A stretch of 64,000 bases of DNA from Winogradskyella schleiferi (GTDB taxonomy: Bacteria; Bacteroidota; Bacteroidia; Flavobacteriales; Flavobacteriaceae). Shown here piece after piece: positions 27,529 through 35,704 of this stretch. Location of the stretch: the NCBI RefSeq assembly GCF_013394655.1, contig NZ_CP053351.1, forward strand, positions 2,820,501 to 2,884,500, in the 5' to 3' direction. The stretch's first letter is position 1, and the number at the start of each line of letters is the position of its first letter. A model generated the notes under the pieces. It ran no database searches. It saw nothing but the letters and a program-made list of their open reading frames with translations, and was not told where the DNA came from. Made by a program: the position numbers and the translations under genes.

Positions 27529-28443
27529 ATGAAAAAATTATTTTTATTAGGTCTTGTTATATTGCTCTTTGCAGCATGTGAACAAAAAGACACACGATAT
27601 ACACAGAATTCGCCGGAAATTGACATGGTAAAAAAAGTTATTGAAGACTATAACTCTAAAGATTATAATATGAATGTTATAGCTGACACAAGCAAAACGT
27701 TTTTCAATAACAAAAAGAATCCGATGTCAAAGACAGAACTTGTGGCCTACCATAAAGCCAATGATGCTAATTATTCCAAAAGAGGATTTACAGGGGAAGA
27801 CCCAGAATACGAAATGGTAGTTACTGACGATGGCGAAACTTGGGTAAATGCTTGGTTAGATTGGCAAGCTACGCTTAAAGGTAGTGGTAAAGTTATAGAC
27901 ATGCCTGTACATTTGACCTATAGATTTGCTGATGGTAAAATTGTAAGACAAGTTGGTATGTGGGATCCTACCGAAGTTATTTTGGGGCTACAGGAAATTG
28001 AAGCGGAAAAAGCGATGTCTGTAGATGAAAAAACAATAAAATCTACAATAGATGCTGTAGTCAAGGCATGGAATGCAAATGACCAAAAGACTATGGCTAC
28101 ATTAATGACTGATGATATGGTGAGAACAGCAAACGGAACTGTAGTTGCAAAAAGTCCCGCAGAATACGGTTCAAATTTAATGGATGTATTCTTTACTGGT
28201 TTCCCAGATTTTAAAGTAACATTAGATGACTATAAAATTATTGGAAACAAAGCCATTATTAATTGGACTTGTACTGGCACTAACACAGGAACTTTTCAAG
28301 GCAAATCAACCAACAAACCCATAAAAACACATGGCTTAAGCATTTGGACGATTGAAAAAGATGGCAGAGCATCAAGAGAAGATGCGTATTATGATAATCT
28401 AACACTTTTTCAGCAATTAGGCTACATGCCAGAATTACAATAA
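27529..28443 (+). CDS. Lipoprotein with two NTF2-like (SnoaL-like) domains
   Basis: 304 aa. Lipoprotein signal peptide with lipobox FAAC (Cys17). Two NTF2-fold domains follow: ~30-155 (VIEDYNSKDYN..., FADGKIVRQVGMWD) and ~165-300 (VVKAWNANDQKTMATLMTDDM, GLSIWTIEKDGRASREDAYYDNLTLFQQLG), the second resembling SnoaL-like ester cyclases. Such domains bind small hydrophobic ligands; no substrate can be inferred. Third gene of the operon; a large inverted-repeat structure follows at 28450. Confidence 0.8.
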   Translation: MKKLFLLGLVILLFAACEQKDTRYTQNSPEIDMVKKVIEDYNSKDYNMNVIADTSKTFFNNKKNPMSKTELVAYHKANDANYSKRGFTGEDPEYEMVVTDDGETWVNAWLDWQATLKGSGKVIDMPVHLTYRFADGKIVRQVGMWDPTEVILGLQEIEAEKAMSVDEKTIKSTIDAVVKAWNANDQKTMATLMTDDMVRTANGTVVAKSPAEYGSNLMDVFFTGFPDFKVTLDDYKIIGNKAIINWTCTGTNTGTFQGKSTNKPIKTHGLSIWTIEKDGRASREDAYYDNLTLFQQLGYMPELQ

Positions 28444-28449
28444 ATTTAT

Positions 28450-28557
28450 AAACAGGCACTATGTGGAGATAGTATCAGTAATAACAACAATTACTTTAAA
28501 AGGTTTTAGAGTCTTTGCTATTAATTAGGGAAATCGTTATTACTGATCTGCCTGTTT
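28450..28557. repeat. Long-armed structured element (nested perfect inverted repeats)
   Basis: Outer arms AAACAGGCA (28450-28458) / TGCCTGTTT (28549-28557) and inner arms ATCAGTAATAAC (28474-28485) / GTTATTACTGAT (28536-28547) are both perfect. The 15 nt between the left arms holds a small CTAT...ATAG hairpin, so RNA from this region could form a three-way junction with a ~50-nt apical loop. It lies 6 nt after the NTF2-like gene. It may be a complex terminator, a processed 3' RNA, or a decayed miniature transposable element. Confidence 0.6.
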
Positions 28558-28708
28558 ATTATTTCATATCATATGCTTTCATATTAACATCTGCGCTTCT
28601 TACATTAAAAACCATTTGATATTACGTTTTATAAAAGATTAGAATCTTTTATGCCCATTAGACCTACTCTACAAAATTTCAACAACGTATTTTAAATCAA
28701 CAAATCTC

Positions 28709-30055
28709 ATGTTCAACCGAAAAGCCAAAAGTAGCCTTACCTCTAATGTTTTAACCCGGTATTTTTCATTTTCTGCGCTATATACAGCACAAGGTATTCC
28801 AGAGGGTATAACTTTTTTTGCTATTCCTGCCTGGTTGGCCATGAACGGTAAATCGCCTTTAGAAATCGCAGCTTTCGTTGGTGTTATTGGTATTCCTTGG
28901 AGTTTTAAAATATTTATTGCGCCTCTAATGGATCGTTTTACATTTCTCGATATGGGAAGAAAGCGACCTTGGGTGATTTTTGGGCAACTCGGTCTGATAT
29001 TAAGTTTCTTAAGTATCGGTTTTGTTTCTGATCCATTAAATAATCAGTCAGGTCTTATGATTACTGGTTTTTTAATTAGTTTTTTTGGAGCTTTTCAGGA
29101 CGTTGCCACAGACGGCATGGCTGTTGATGTGATTCCTGCTGTTGAACAAGCTAGGGCCAACGGATTAATGTGGGGAAGTAAAACTATTGGAATTTCCTTA
29201 TCATTAGTAATAGGTACGGCCTTAATAAACAGTATTGGATTTACATTGGCCATCGCCTCGTTATCCATAGTCGTCGCATTAATTATGCTGGTTCCAGTTT
29301 GCTTTACTGAACGGCCTGGCGAAAAAATAATGCCTTGGTCAAAAGGACAGGCCGCTGAAGAATCGAAACAAACGCAATTAAGAAGTTGGTCGCAAATATT
29401 GAAAAGTTTATATCGCGTTGTTAAACTAAGATCCAGTATCATTTTTTGCATAGCTTCTTTTATAATCGGTACTATGTATGGATTAATGGATACGCTACTC
29501 CCTATATTCACGATTCAAGAGTTGGGATGGACCAATACTTCCTTTTCTCAGGTGTATTCCATTACTTCAATTATAGCCGGCTTTTTAGGCATGTTTATTG
29601 GTGGCTACTTAGTAGATTTTTTCGGGAAGCTAAAAATGTTAATGCTTTATTTGGCACTTATAACCATTCTTATTGCCGTATTTGCATTTTCAACTAATTT
29701 ATGGAGCAGTATTACTGTGATGTACGGATTTATAGTAATCTACTTAACCTTGTATACCTTTTTATGCATTGCTATTTTTGCTTCAGCGATGCATCTGTGT
29801 TGGAAAACAGTAGCTGCGACACAATTCACGTTGTATATGGCGATTTCTAACATGGGAAGAGCGGCAGGAGCAACATTATTAGGGGTATTAAAAACCAGTT
29901 TTAGTTGGGACCAGGTGTTTCTCTTTATAGCTGTACTTCCATTTATAATGGGTGTTATGATGCAATTTATCAGTTTTACCAAACACAGGATAAAAGTAGA
30001 TAGCTTTAAAATTTTCAATAAAGTTCTAGTTACACCTCATATTATTAAAGATTAA
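28709..30055 (+). CDS. MFS transporter, AmpG/PAT-like
   Basis: 448 aa with about 12 hydrophobic segments. The N-terminal YTAQGIPEGITFFAIPAWL and the following FKIFIAPLMDR...GRKRPWVI loop are typical of the AmpG/acetyl-CoA-transporter branch of the major facilitator superfamily, as is FFGAFQDVATDGMAVD. AmpG imports anhydromuropeptides for cell-wall recycling; that substrate is possible here but unproven, because no other recycling gene is adjacent. Confidence 0.85.
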   Translation: MFNRKAKSSLTSNVLTRYFSFSALYTAQGIPEGITFFAIPAWLAMNGKSPLEIAAFVGVIGIPWSFKIFIAPLMDRFTFLDMGRKRPWVIFGQLGLILSFLSIGFVSDPLNNQSGLMITGFLISFFGAFQDVATDGMAVDVIPAVEQARANGLMWGSKTIGISLSLVIGTALINSIGFTLAIASLSIVVALIMLVPVCFTERPGEKIMPWSKGQAAEESKQTQLRSWSQILKSLYRVVKLRSSIIFCIASFIIGTMYGLMDTLLPIFTIQELGWTNTSFSQVYSITSIIAGFLGMFIGGYLVDFFGKLKMLMLYLALITILIAVFAFSTNLWSSITVMYGFIVIYLTLYTFLCIAIFASAMHLCWKTVAATQFTLYMAISNMGRAAGATLLGVLKTSFSWDQVFLFIAVLPFIMGVMMQFISFTKHRIKVDSFKIFNKVLVTPHIIKD

Positions 30056-30100
30056 AAATTAAGAATCTCTACAATGTAAATATCTATATTGATGATTTCT

Positions 30101-30193
30101 CAGGTCTTTTATTTTCAAAACTTAAGACTCATGCCATCAATCAAAAATAACAGAATAGAATCCATTGATAGTCTAAATACAATTCGAAAATAA
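30101..30193 (+). pseudogene. Remnant of a DUF1624-type gene with its leader
   Basis: After a 30-nt leader (30101-30130) an ATG opens MPSIKNNRIESIDSLNTIRK and stops at 30193. The first 13 residues match the start of the gene at 31527 (MTSIKSTRIESIDILRG) at most positions, after which similarity ends. The leader also aligns without gaps with that of 31527. This is best read as the truncated 5' end of a duplicated gene. Confidence 0.7.
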
Positions 30194-30346
30194 AATGAAT
30201 GTAAAGCGTATCTTATTAGAAAACGCGAATTTTTCATTATGATTTATGAATAATCAGGTTGAAGTGAATTTATAATTCCATTTAAATTATTTCTAACTGC
30301 GTTAATTATTTGCTGGATTAAAGTACGTTCGAATAAGGTTTACAAT

Positions 30347-30354
30347 TATCTTTG
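30347..30354 (+). promoter_or_regulatory. -7 promoter element TATCTTTG
   Basis: A perfect TAnnTTTG match 21 nt before the ATG at 30376. No TTG at proper distance was found. Confidence 0.45.
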
Positions 30355-30375
30355 AAGAAGCTTTATTGAACACTT

Positions 30376-31413
30376 ATGAAACAAATTGCGCCTAAAATAA
30401 TACGTCAAATTTTTGTTTTACTTTTAATCGTACTCATTGGAAGTTTGATTTTTCGTGAAGTGATACCTTATTTAAGTGGCGTATTAGGTGCCATTACATT
30501 TTATATCTTACTTAGGAATTTAATGAAAAAACTGGTCACTAAACACCAATGGAAACCAACTTTGGCAGCAATAACGCTGATGTTAGGATCGTTTATAATT
30601 ATTCTTGTTCCCCTTTCTGGTTTCGGGTTAATGTTGGGCAATAAAATTTCCAATACCGCAAGTAATAGTAAAAAAGTAATAAATGCTTTTAAGGATCAAA
30701 TAGGGCGTCTTGAAAACCAAACTGGCGTGGATATCAATTCGCAAATTGACACACAAGGTATAACATCTTGGTTAACGAACGGAGTACAAAGTATGGCTGG
30801 CGATACCTTTAACCTATTCATCGCCATTGGTTTAATGTATTTTATGTTGTATTATATGCTGACTAATCGTAAAGAATTACGCCAATCTTTACGCGATTAT
30901 ATTCCCATGGATACTGATAACCTCAATGATATCGGTAAAGAGATACAAGCAATGGTAAGGTCTAATGCCATTGGTATTCCTCTCGTTGCATTGGCACAAG
31001 GTATAATTGCTTTGATTGGTTTTATAATTTTTGGAATTGAAGATCCGCTCTTCTGGTTTGTTATTGTCACCATCGGTTCCATGATTCCATTTGTTGGTAC
31101 TTTTGTAGGTATCCTACCTGTTTTTATCTTAACCTTATCTACTGGTCATGTCTTTCAGGCATGGGGAATCTTAATCTATGGAATTGTCGTGGTTGGATCT
31201 ACGGATAACATCATTCGGTTATATGTTCTGAAAAAATTGGACAATGTGCATCCTTTGGTCACTTTAATTGGCGTTATTGTCGGTGTTCCCCTTTTTGGAT
31301 TTATCGGCTTAATTTTTGGGCCTTTACTGATCAGTATTTTTATGGCATTGGTTAAAATCTATAAAGAAGAATATGGGCGTTCTGTGGAAAGCCAGTCGGA
31401 AGATCGTTTATAA
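30376..31413 (+). CDS. AI-2E family (PerM-like) transporter
   Basis: 345 aa. Two or three N-terminal membrane segments, a soluble stretch (~95-140), then about five more, in the arrangement of the AI-2E exporter family (UPF0118). Characteristic segments are FWFVIVTIGSMIPFVGTFVGILP and a late conserved VHPLVTLIGVIVGVPLFGFIGLIFGP-type region. Members export small molecules or act as Na+/H+ antiporters; substrate unknown. Confidence 0.88.
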   Translation: MKQIAPKIIRQIFVLLLIVLIGSLIFREVIPYLSGVLGAITFYILLRNLMKKLVTKHQWKPTLAAITLMLGSFIIILVPLSGFGLMLGNKISNTASNSKKVINAFKDQIGRLENQTGVDINSQIDTQGITSWLTNGVQSMAGDTFNLFIAIGLMYFMLYYMLTNRKELRQSLRDYIPMDTDNLNDIGKEIQAMVRSNAIGIPLVALAQGIIALIGFIIFGIEDPLFWFVIVTIGSMIPFVGTFVGILPVFILTLSTGHVFQAWGILIYGIVVVGSTDNIIRLYVLKKLDNVHPLVTLIGVIVGVPLFGFIGLIFGPLLISIFMALVKIYKEEYGRSVESQSEDRL

Positions 31414-31496
31414 CTATCACTATTACATGATTTGATCCCTTAATACACAAATCCATCTAGTTGTTCAGCTTTTTTTTCAATACTTTAGCTTCTCCC

Positions 31497-31526
31497 TAAG
31501 TCTTTTAATTTCAACAATTAAGACTC
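31497..31526 (+). promoter_or_regulatory. Leader hairpin of the DUF1624 gene (leader copy C)
   Basis: A 30-nt leader abuts the ATG. The AGTCTT / AAGACT stem is extended by AATT/AATT pairing beyond a TT bulge. The upstream ATACTTTAGC...CCC block matches the same block before the histidine kinase gene at 23724-23740, so promoter and leader are conserved together. Confidence 0.6.
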
Positions 31527-32717
31527 ATGACATCAATCAAATCAACCAGAATTGAATCCATAGATATTCTTAGAGGTCTAGTTATGGTCATTATGGCTTT
31601 AGACCATGTAAGGGATTATACATATACAGGATATATGTTTGATGACCCAACCAACTTAGAAACAACCACGCCCTTTTTATTTTTTACACGATGGATTACC
31701 CATTTTTGCGCTCCAGTTTTTGTCTTTCTTGCCGGAACATCAGCATTTCTCTATGGTTGTAAAAAGAAATCTAAAAACGAACTTGCCATTTTTTTATTTA
31801 GTAGAGGGCTTTGGCTAGTTTTTATTGAGCTAACCGTCGTTAACTTTTCTTGGACTTTTGATATTGGTCTAAACGTACATATTTTTCAAGTCATTTGGGC
31901 TATTGGTATTTGTATGACACTTTTAGCTGCTTTAATTTATTTACCAAAAAAACTACTTTTAGCTCTAGGACTCATTATTGTCTTTGGCCATAATTTATTA
32001 GATGGAATGACGCAACAAGGGACCGAACCCTTATCTCTATTGTAGTATTATATTCATCAATTTAATTTTCAGGTCATTAATAATGGTCAAAGCTTGCTCG
32101 CTATTGCCTATCCTTTTTTGCCGTGGCTCGGCATTATGATATTAGGCTATTGCTTTGGTCATTTTTATCAAAGCGGTTTTAATGTAAAAGTTAGAAAAAT
32201 ATGGTTGCTTAGATTGGGGATTGGAACACTAACCCTATTTATTGTTTTAAGGTATCTAAATGTTTATGGCGATTTACAACCATGGTCTTCACAACACAGC
32301 TTTACCTATACAGTTTTGTCATTTTTTAATACAACAAAATATCCACCATCGTTAATCTACACTTTGATGACGCTTGCACCTGCACTCTTGTTTCTATACG
32401 GAATAGAATCGATTAAAAACAGATTCACGAATATTATGATTGTATTTGGCCGCGTTCCTTTCTTCTATTACATTCTTCATTTATATGTTATACATGTAAT
32501 CGGAATGATTGGGCTGGTAATTCTTGGAGAGCATTGGCAAGAACTTATATTAACCGTCGACCGGTTCAAAGCTGGTTATTTGTTAACTATCGGATTTGAT
32601 CTTTGGGTAACCTATGTGGTGTGGCTCCTAGTTATTATTATTCTCTATCCTATCTGTAATGCATACATGAAGTATAAAGCTAATCATAAAGACAAATGGT
32701 GGTTAAGTTATTTGTAA
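31527..32717 (+). pseudogene. DUF1624 / heparan-alpha-glucosaminide N-acetyltransferase-like membrane protein, interrupted by an in-frame TAG
   Basis: The two parts, 31527-32045 and 32046-32717, are in the same frame and are separated only by a TAG at 32043-32045. Reading through gives ~396 residues, the normal length. The N-terminus (RIESIDILRGLVMVIMALDHVRD, then HFCAPVFVFLAGTSAFLYG) and the C-terminal half (YPFLPWLGIMILGYCFGHFY, VFGRVPFFYYILHLYVIH) both fit the family: a multi-pass inner-membrane acyltransferase-like protein. The context LL-stop-YYIHQF suggests the lost codon was TGG (Trp). It is either a recent nonsense mutation or a sequencing error; an ATG at 32094 could restart a 207-aa fragment. 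Confidence 0.8.
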
Positions 32718-32783
32718 CGTTTATCAATTAATATCGACTCATCAAGTAAATATATTTGATTTATATCGGGACTTAATATAGTT

Positions 32784-32882
32784 ATGGTTTTTGCCATTAT
32801 CCTGTTTGCCAAATTGGGAATTAGATTGGTATCCAAGTATATTAGGATGAAAATAAAAGATAAATATGATGACGACAATTAA
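32784..32882 (+). CDS. Possible 32-aa membrane micropeptide or gene remnant
   Basis: ATG at 32784 to TAA at 32882 encodes a hydrophobic segment (VFAIILFAKLGIRLV) followed by a charged tail (KIKDKYDDDN). It fills the gap between the broken acyltransferase and the convergent VOC gene. The composition looks protein-like, but the length gives little statistical support. It could be the tail of a degraded gene. Confidence 0.3.
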   Translation: MVFAIILFAKLGIRLVSKYIRMKIKDKYDDDN

Positions 32883-32885
32883 ATC

Positions 32886-33266
32886 CTATACGGTCGTAGA
32901 AAATGTTAAGCCATTTCCATACAAATCATAAAAAGCAAACTCTTTTGTTCCCCAAGGTGTTTCTTTTAATGATGTGTTATCATGAAAAACTTCTTGAGTT
33001 TTATAAGCGTCGTATAAGGCTTCAATATGTTCTACATAAATGCGCAACATAAGCCTGTCCAAGCCATTTACCCATTCTTTAGCATCGTGCCATTGTAAAT
33101 GAATTTCGATACCATCTCGAGTCACTCCTGCATAGCCATTAGCGTCTTTAGTATCCGTAAATGCTAATTTAAACCCTAATTTATCGACATAAAACTCAAC
33201 AGCTTTAGTAACATCCTTAACGGGAAGTACGGGATAAATTTGTTTTAGATAACCTTTAGAATTCAT
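32886..33266 (-). CDS. VOC (glyoxalase/bleomycin-resistance-like) family protein
   Basis: 126 aa with the two beta-alpha-beta-beta-beta modules of the vicinal-oxygen-chelate fold: YPVLPVKDVTKAVEFYVDKLGFKLAF and a C-terminal FAFYDLYGNGLTFS. IEIHLQWHD and the terminal acidic/aromatic strand are where metal ligands or resistance-protein contacts would sit. Its start codon overlaps the stop of the upstream gene (TAATG), so it is translationally coupled as the last gene of a five-gene operon. Substrate unknown. Confidence 0.88.
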   Translation of the reverse strand: MNSKGYLKQIYPVLPVKDVTKAVEFYVDKLGFKLAFTDTKDANGYAGVTRDGIEIHLQWHDAKEWVNGLDRLMLRIYVEHIEALYDAYKTQEVFHDNTSLKETPWGTKEFAFYDLYGNGLTFSTTV

Positions 33267-33832
33267 TAGACTTTAATTTTTCCTGAGAAAAAATTTACCT
33301 TAGGATTTATCGGATTTCCAGCAGTGCGTCGGTAAATTGACAATTGTCCGCAATGCCATATCGCATCTGCTATTGGACCGTTAACTTGATTCCAAAAAGG
33401 AATTTCCCGTTCTCCAAATATGATTTTAAATTGCGAAATATCATCACTTTCCCTTAAAATATCTGCTGCTGTTTTAAGATTTTGTAATGTTTTAGAGCGT
33501 AGTTCTGAATAACTTAAATCTTCTTTATATTTTAAATTTGACTGCTTTAAAGTTGAATTGACTATAACCCTAGACAAATCATAAATATGCTGAATGGTTT
33601 CCAAAGACGATCTACCAACATCATTAGCTTTATAAGCCAAATCTTTTTCAGTTAAACCATCTGAAGCCCAATAAAAGCGAAAACCCAAAGCATCTACCAT
33701 TCTTGCTGCCATTGTGCCTGCAGAGAATTCTTCTGAAGATTCTGGAATTTCGTAGTATGGTAATTTTTCGTCTGTTTGAGAAAACGATAGTTGTGTGACT
33801 AGTATTATTAAAAGAAGTACGAAATGTTTCAT
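33266..33832 (-). CDS. Secreted DinB-like protein
   Basis: 188 aa with a signal peptide of ~18 aa (TQLSFSQ). The helical sequence with an LETIQHIYDLSRV helix and a C-terminal ADAIWHCGQLSIYRR motif resembles the DinB/YfiT four-helix bundle, in which three His bind a metal; H-candidates in both helices are visible. DinB-like proteins act as metal-dependent thiol S-transferases or remain uncharacterised. Export to the periplasm is less common for the family. It overlaps the VOC gene by one base. Confidence 0.75.
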   Translation of the reverse strand: MKHFVLLLIILVTQLSFSQTDEKLPYYEIPESSEEFSAGTMAARMVDALGFRFYWASDGLTEKDLAYKANDVGRSSLETIQHIYDLSRVIVNSTLKQSNLKYKEDLSYSELRSKTLQNLKTAADILRESDDISQFKIIFGEREIPFWNQVNGPIADAIWHCGQLSIYRRTAGNPINPKVNFFSGKIKV

Positions 33833-33840
33833 GTTTACTA

Positions 33841-34299
33841 TTACAATTTTATATCATCATCAGTGTGCAGTTTTCCATCTTTTCCTTTAGAAATGAGTAT
33901 ATAATTTAAATCATCATTACTCAATTCATAATGAAAATGATTATTCCAAGAATCGGTAAGTAAATTTTTATGTAATGGATTATTTCTTATAATCTTACTT
34001 AAATCTGAAGGATACTTTTGAAATGTTTTCTTTTCTGCTTCCAAAAGCGTCTGAATGGTTGTTAATCGTTTTACCGTTTTATTTTCATCTGTATCTCTTG
34101 TAAACAAATAGAAAAACAGTCCGCCAGAAATTGACAATACAACAAGCGCAATGACATAAATTTTAGTCGAAGGATAAACCATGGTCTTTTTGGGCAGGTT
34201 ATTCTCCTTTTCATATTTACGCCGTGCTTTTTTCTTCTTCCAAAACTTATAGTCTTCAAAAATTAATAATAGCTCTGCAAATAGTTCAGCAAACCACAT
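33841..34299 (-). CDS. Membrane-anchored protein with a GspG-like C-terminal region
   Basis: 152 aa. The N-terminal ~45 residues are cytoplasmic and highly basic (KFWKKKKARRKYEKE), one membrane segment follows (~50-67, IYVIALVVLSISGGLFFYLF), then an extracytoplasmic domain: helix LTTIQTLLEAEKKTFQKYP, then LLTDSWNNHFHYEL, then SKGKDGKLHTDDDI. The last part matches the major pseudopilin (GspG) pattern of DPWG-x-x-Y and SxGxDGxxGTxDDI. There is no prepilin-peptidase motif, so it is not a classical pseudopilin. Located in the M28/DinB operon with 1-nt and 8-nt gaps. Confidence 0.65.
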   Translation of the reverse strand: MWFAELFAELLLIFEDYKFWKKKKARRKYEKENNLPKKTMVYPSTKIYVIALVVLSISGGLFFYLFTRDTDENKTVKRLTTIQTLLEAEKKTFQKYPSDLSKIIRNNPLHKNLLTDSWNNHFHYELSNDDLNYILISKGKDGKLHTDDDIKL

Positions 34300-34300
34300 T

Positions 34301-35704
34301 TCAATCTTTTATTTCTGATTTGTTCTGTATGGGATTAATTCCATATTTATCAAACAAATACACCAAAGCCGTCATGGTTGCCGCACCTAGTTCCAATTCG
34401 CGTTTATTAACATGTTCAAAAGTATCGTTTGCTGCATGATGATGGTCAAAATACCGTTGTGAATCTGGTCGTAAACCTGCCAACACATTTGTATCCGATT
34501 TTAAAGGGCCAACATCGGCTCCACTCCCACCCAATTCAAAATAGTGAATTAGATAAGGTTTGAACAAGGATTTCCAACCTAAAACTTGATTGAAGTTTGC
34601 ATCATTGGTCGCAAAAGAAAATCCTCTTGGTGTAAATCCACCAGCATCACTTTCTAAAGCAAAAATATGATTCTCGTTTTTTTCTTTAGCCACTTTCGCA
34701 TATTCCGTAGCACCTCGTAGTCCGTTTTCTTCATTCATAAATAAAACGACCCTTATGCTTCGTTTCGGTTTGATTCCGCTTGCCATCAATAATCTTAAAA
34801 CATCCATAGATTGCACGACGCCTGCGCCATCATCGTGTGCACCATCTCCCAAATCCCAAGAATCTAAATGGCCGCCAACTAAGATATATTCATTCGGAAA
34901 TTTACTTCCCGTAATTTCCCCTATAACATTGTAGGATTGCACATCTTCAAATTGCTGACAACTTTGCTTGAAGTAAAATTGAAGTGCTTTATTTTTCTTT
35001 AATGCCTTACTTAATTGATCAGCATCATTTGTGCTTATGGCCGCAGAAGGAATGCGTTGCTCTACTGGTAAATCGCCATAACTCATACTGCCAGTATGCG
35101 GCAAATTATCTTGGCGTAAATTCATTGAGCGCACAACGACACCAACGGCTCCAAACTTTCCTGCTTCCATGGCGCCAGCGTAGCGCTGATCCACACAACC
35201 TCCATAAGCATTGAATGTGCTTATTAAATCGGCTTGCATAGGCCTGTTGAAAAACACAATTTTTCCTTCAATCTTTTCTTTTCCTAATTCGGCTAATTCG
35301 TCCAAACCCTGTACTTCGATGACTTTTGCAGAAATGCCGTCTTCTGGTGTCGCAATGGAGCCACCTAAAGCACAAATATTGACTTCTTTCACAAAACCCG
35401 AAACCTCAAAAAAGGCTTTTTCCTTTTTGCCTCTTTCCCATTTTGGTACCATGACAGGTTGTAACCATACCTTATCCAAACCTAATTTTTCAAGTTCTGC
35501 TTTAGTATATTGAACTGCTAATTCTGCATTTTTAGAACCCGATAATCGTCCACCGATTTCATTAGACAAATGGTCTAACCAATCGTAACTTTTACCATTG
35601 ATTAATGATGTTGTGTAAACTGTTTTTAAAACAGCTTCATCATCTTGTGCATAATTGAATGTCACAAAGCCACAAAAAATTAGAATCAATAGTTTAGTCT
35701 TCAT
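34301..35704 (-). CDS. M28 family zinc peptidase (secreted)
   Basis: 467 aa with signal peptide (~20 aa, TFNYAQ). A PA-type inserted domain (~120-240) is followed by the catalytic domain with zinc ligands in GGHLDSWD (H279, with D281), HDDGAG (D291/D292), NEENG (E325/E326), ESDAGG (D353) and HHHAAND (421-427). This is the carboxypeptidase Q-like branch of M28, cleaving peptides in the periplasm or outside the cell. It overlaps the PPK2 gene by 11 bp at its 5' end, so it is probably co-transcribed with it. Confidence 0.92.
   Translation of the reverse strand: MKTKLLILIFCGFVTFNYAQDDEAVLKTVYTTSLINGKSYDWLDHLSNEIGGRLSGSKNAELAVQYTKAELEKLGLDKVWLQPVMVPKWERGKKEKAFFEVSGFVKEVNICALGGSIATPEDGISAKVIEVQGLDELAELGKEKIEGKIVFFNRPMQADLISTFNAYGGCVDQRYAGAMEAGKFGAVGVVVRSMNLRQDNLPHTGSMSYGDLPVEQRIPSAAISTNDADQLSKALKKNKALQFYFKQSCQQFEDVQSYNVIGEITGSKFPNEYILVGGHLDSWDLGDGAHDDGAGVVQSMDVLRLLMASGIKPKRSIRVVLFMNEENGLRGATEYAKVAKEKNENHIFALESDAGGFTPRGFSFATNDANFNQVLGWKSLFKPYLIHYFELGGSGADVGPLKSDTNVLAGLRPDSQRYFDHHHAANDTFEHVNKRELELGAATMTALVYLFDKYGINPIQNKSEIKD

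Larger units (their letters stand above)
30056..30375. other. Intergenic region holding a gene remnant
   Basis: It contains the leader copy B and the first 20 codons of a decayed DUF1624 paralogue (30101-30193). Nothing else codes. A TATCTTTG -7 element at 30347-30354 probably drives the next gene. Confidence 0.6.

Noticed and set aside
29095..29511. Minus-strand frame of 138 codons inside the MFS transporter gene
   Set aside because: It is antisense to a well-supported transporter with strong family motifs, has no recognisable domain or promoter, and is of a kind common opposite hydrophobic coding sequence.
32094..32717. Second half of the DUF1624 gene as an independent gene
   Set aside because: It lies in the same frame as the first half, begins within a family segment, and lacks an N-terminal domain; one gene with a nonsense codon is the simpler reading.
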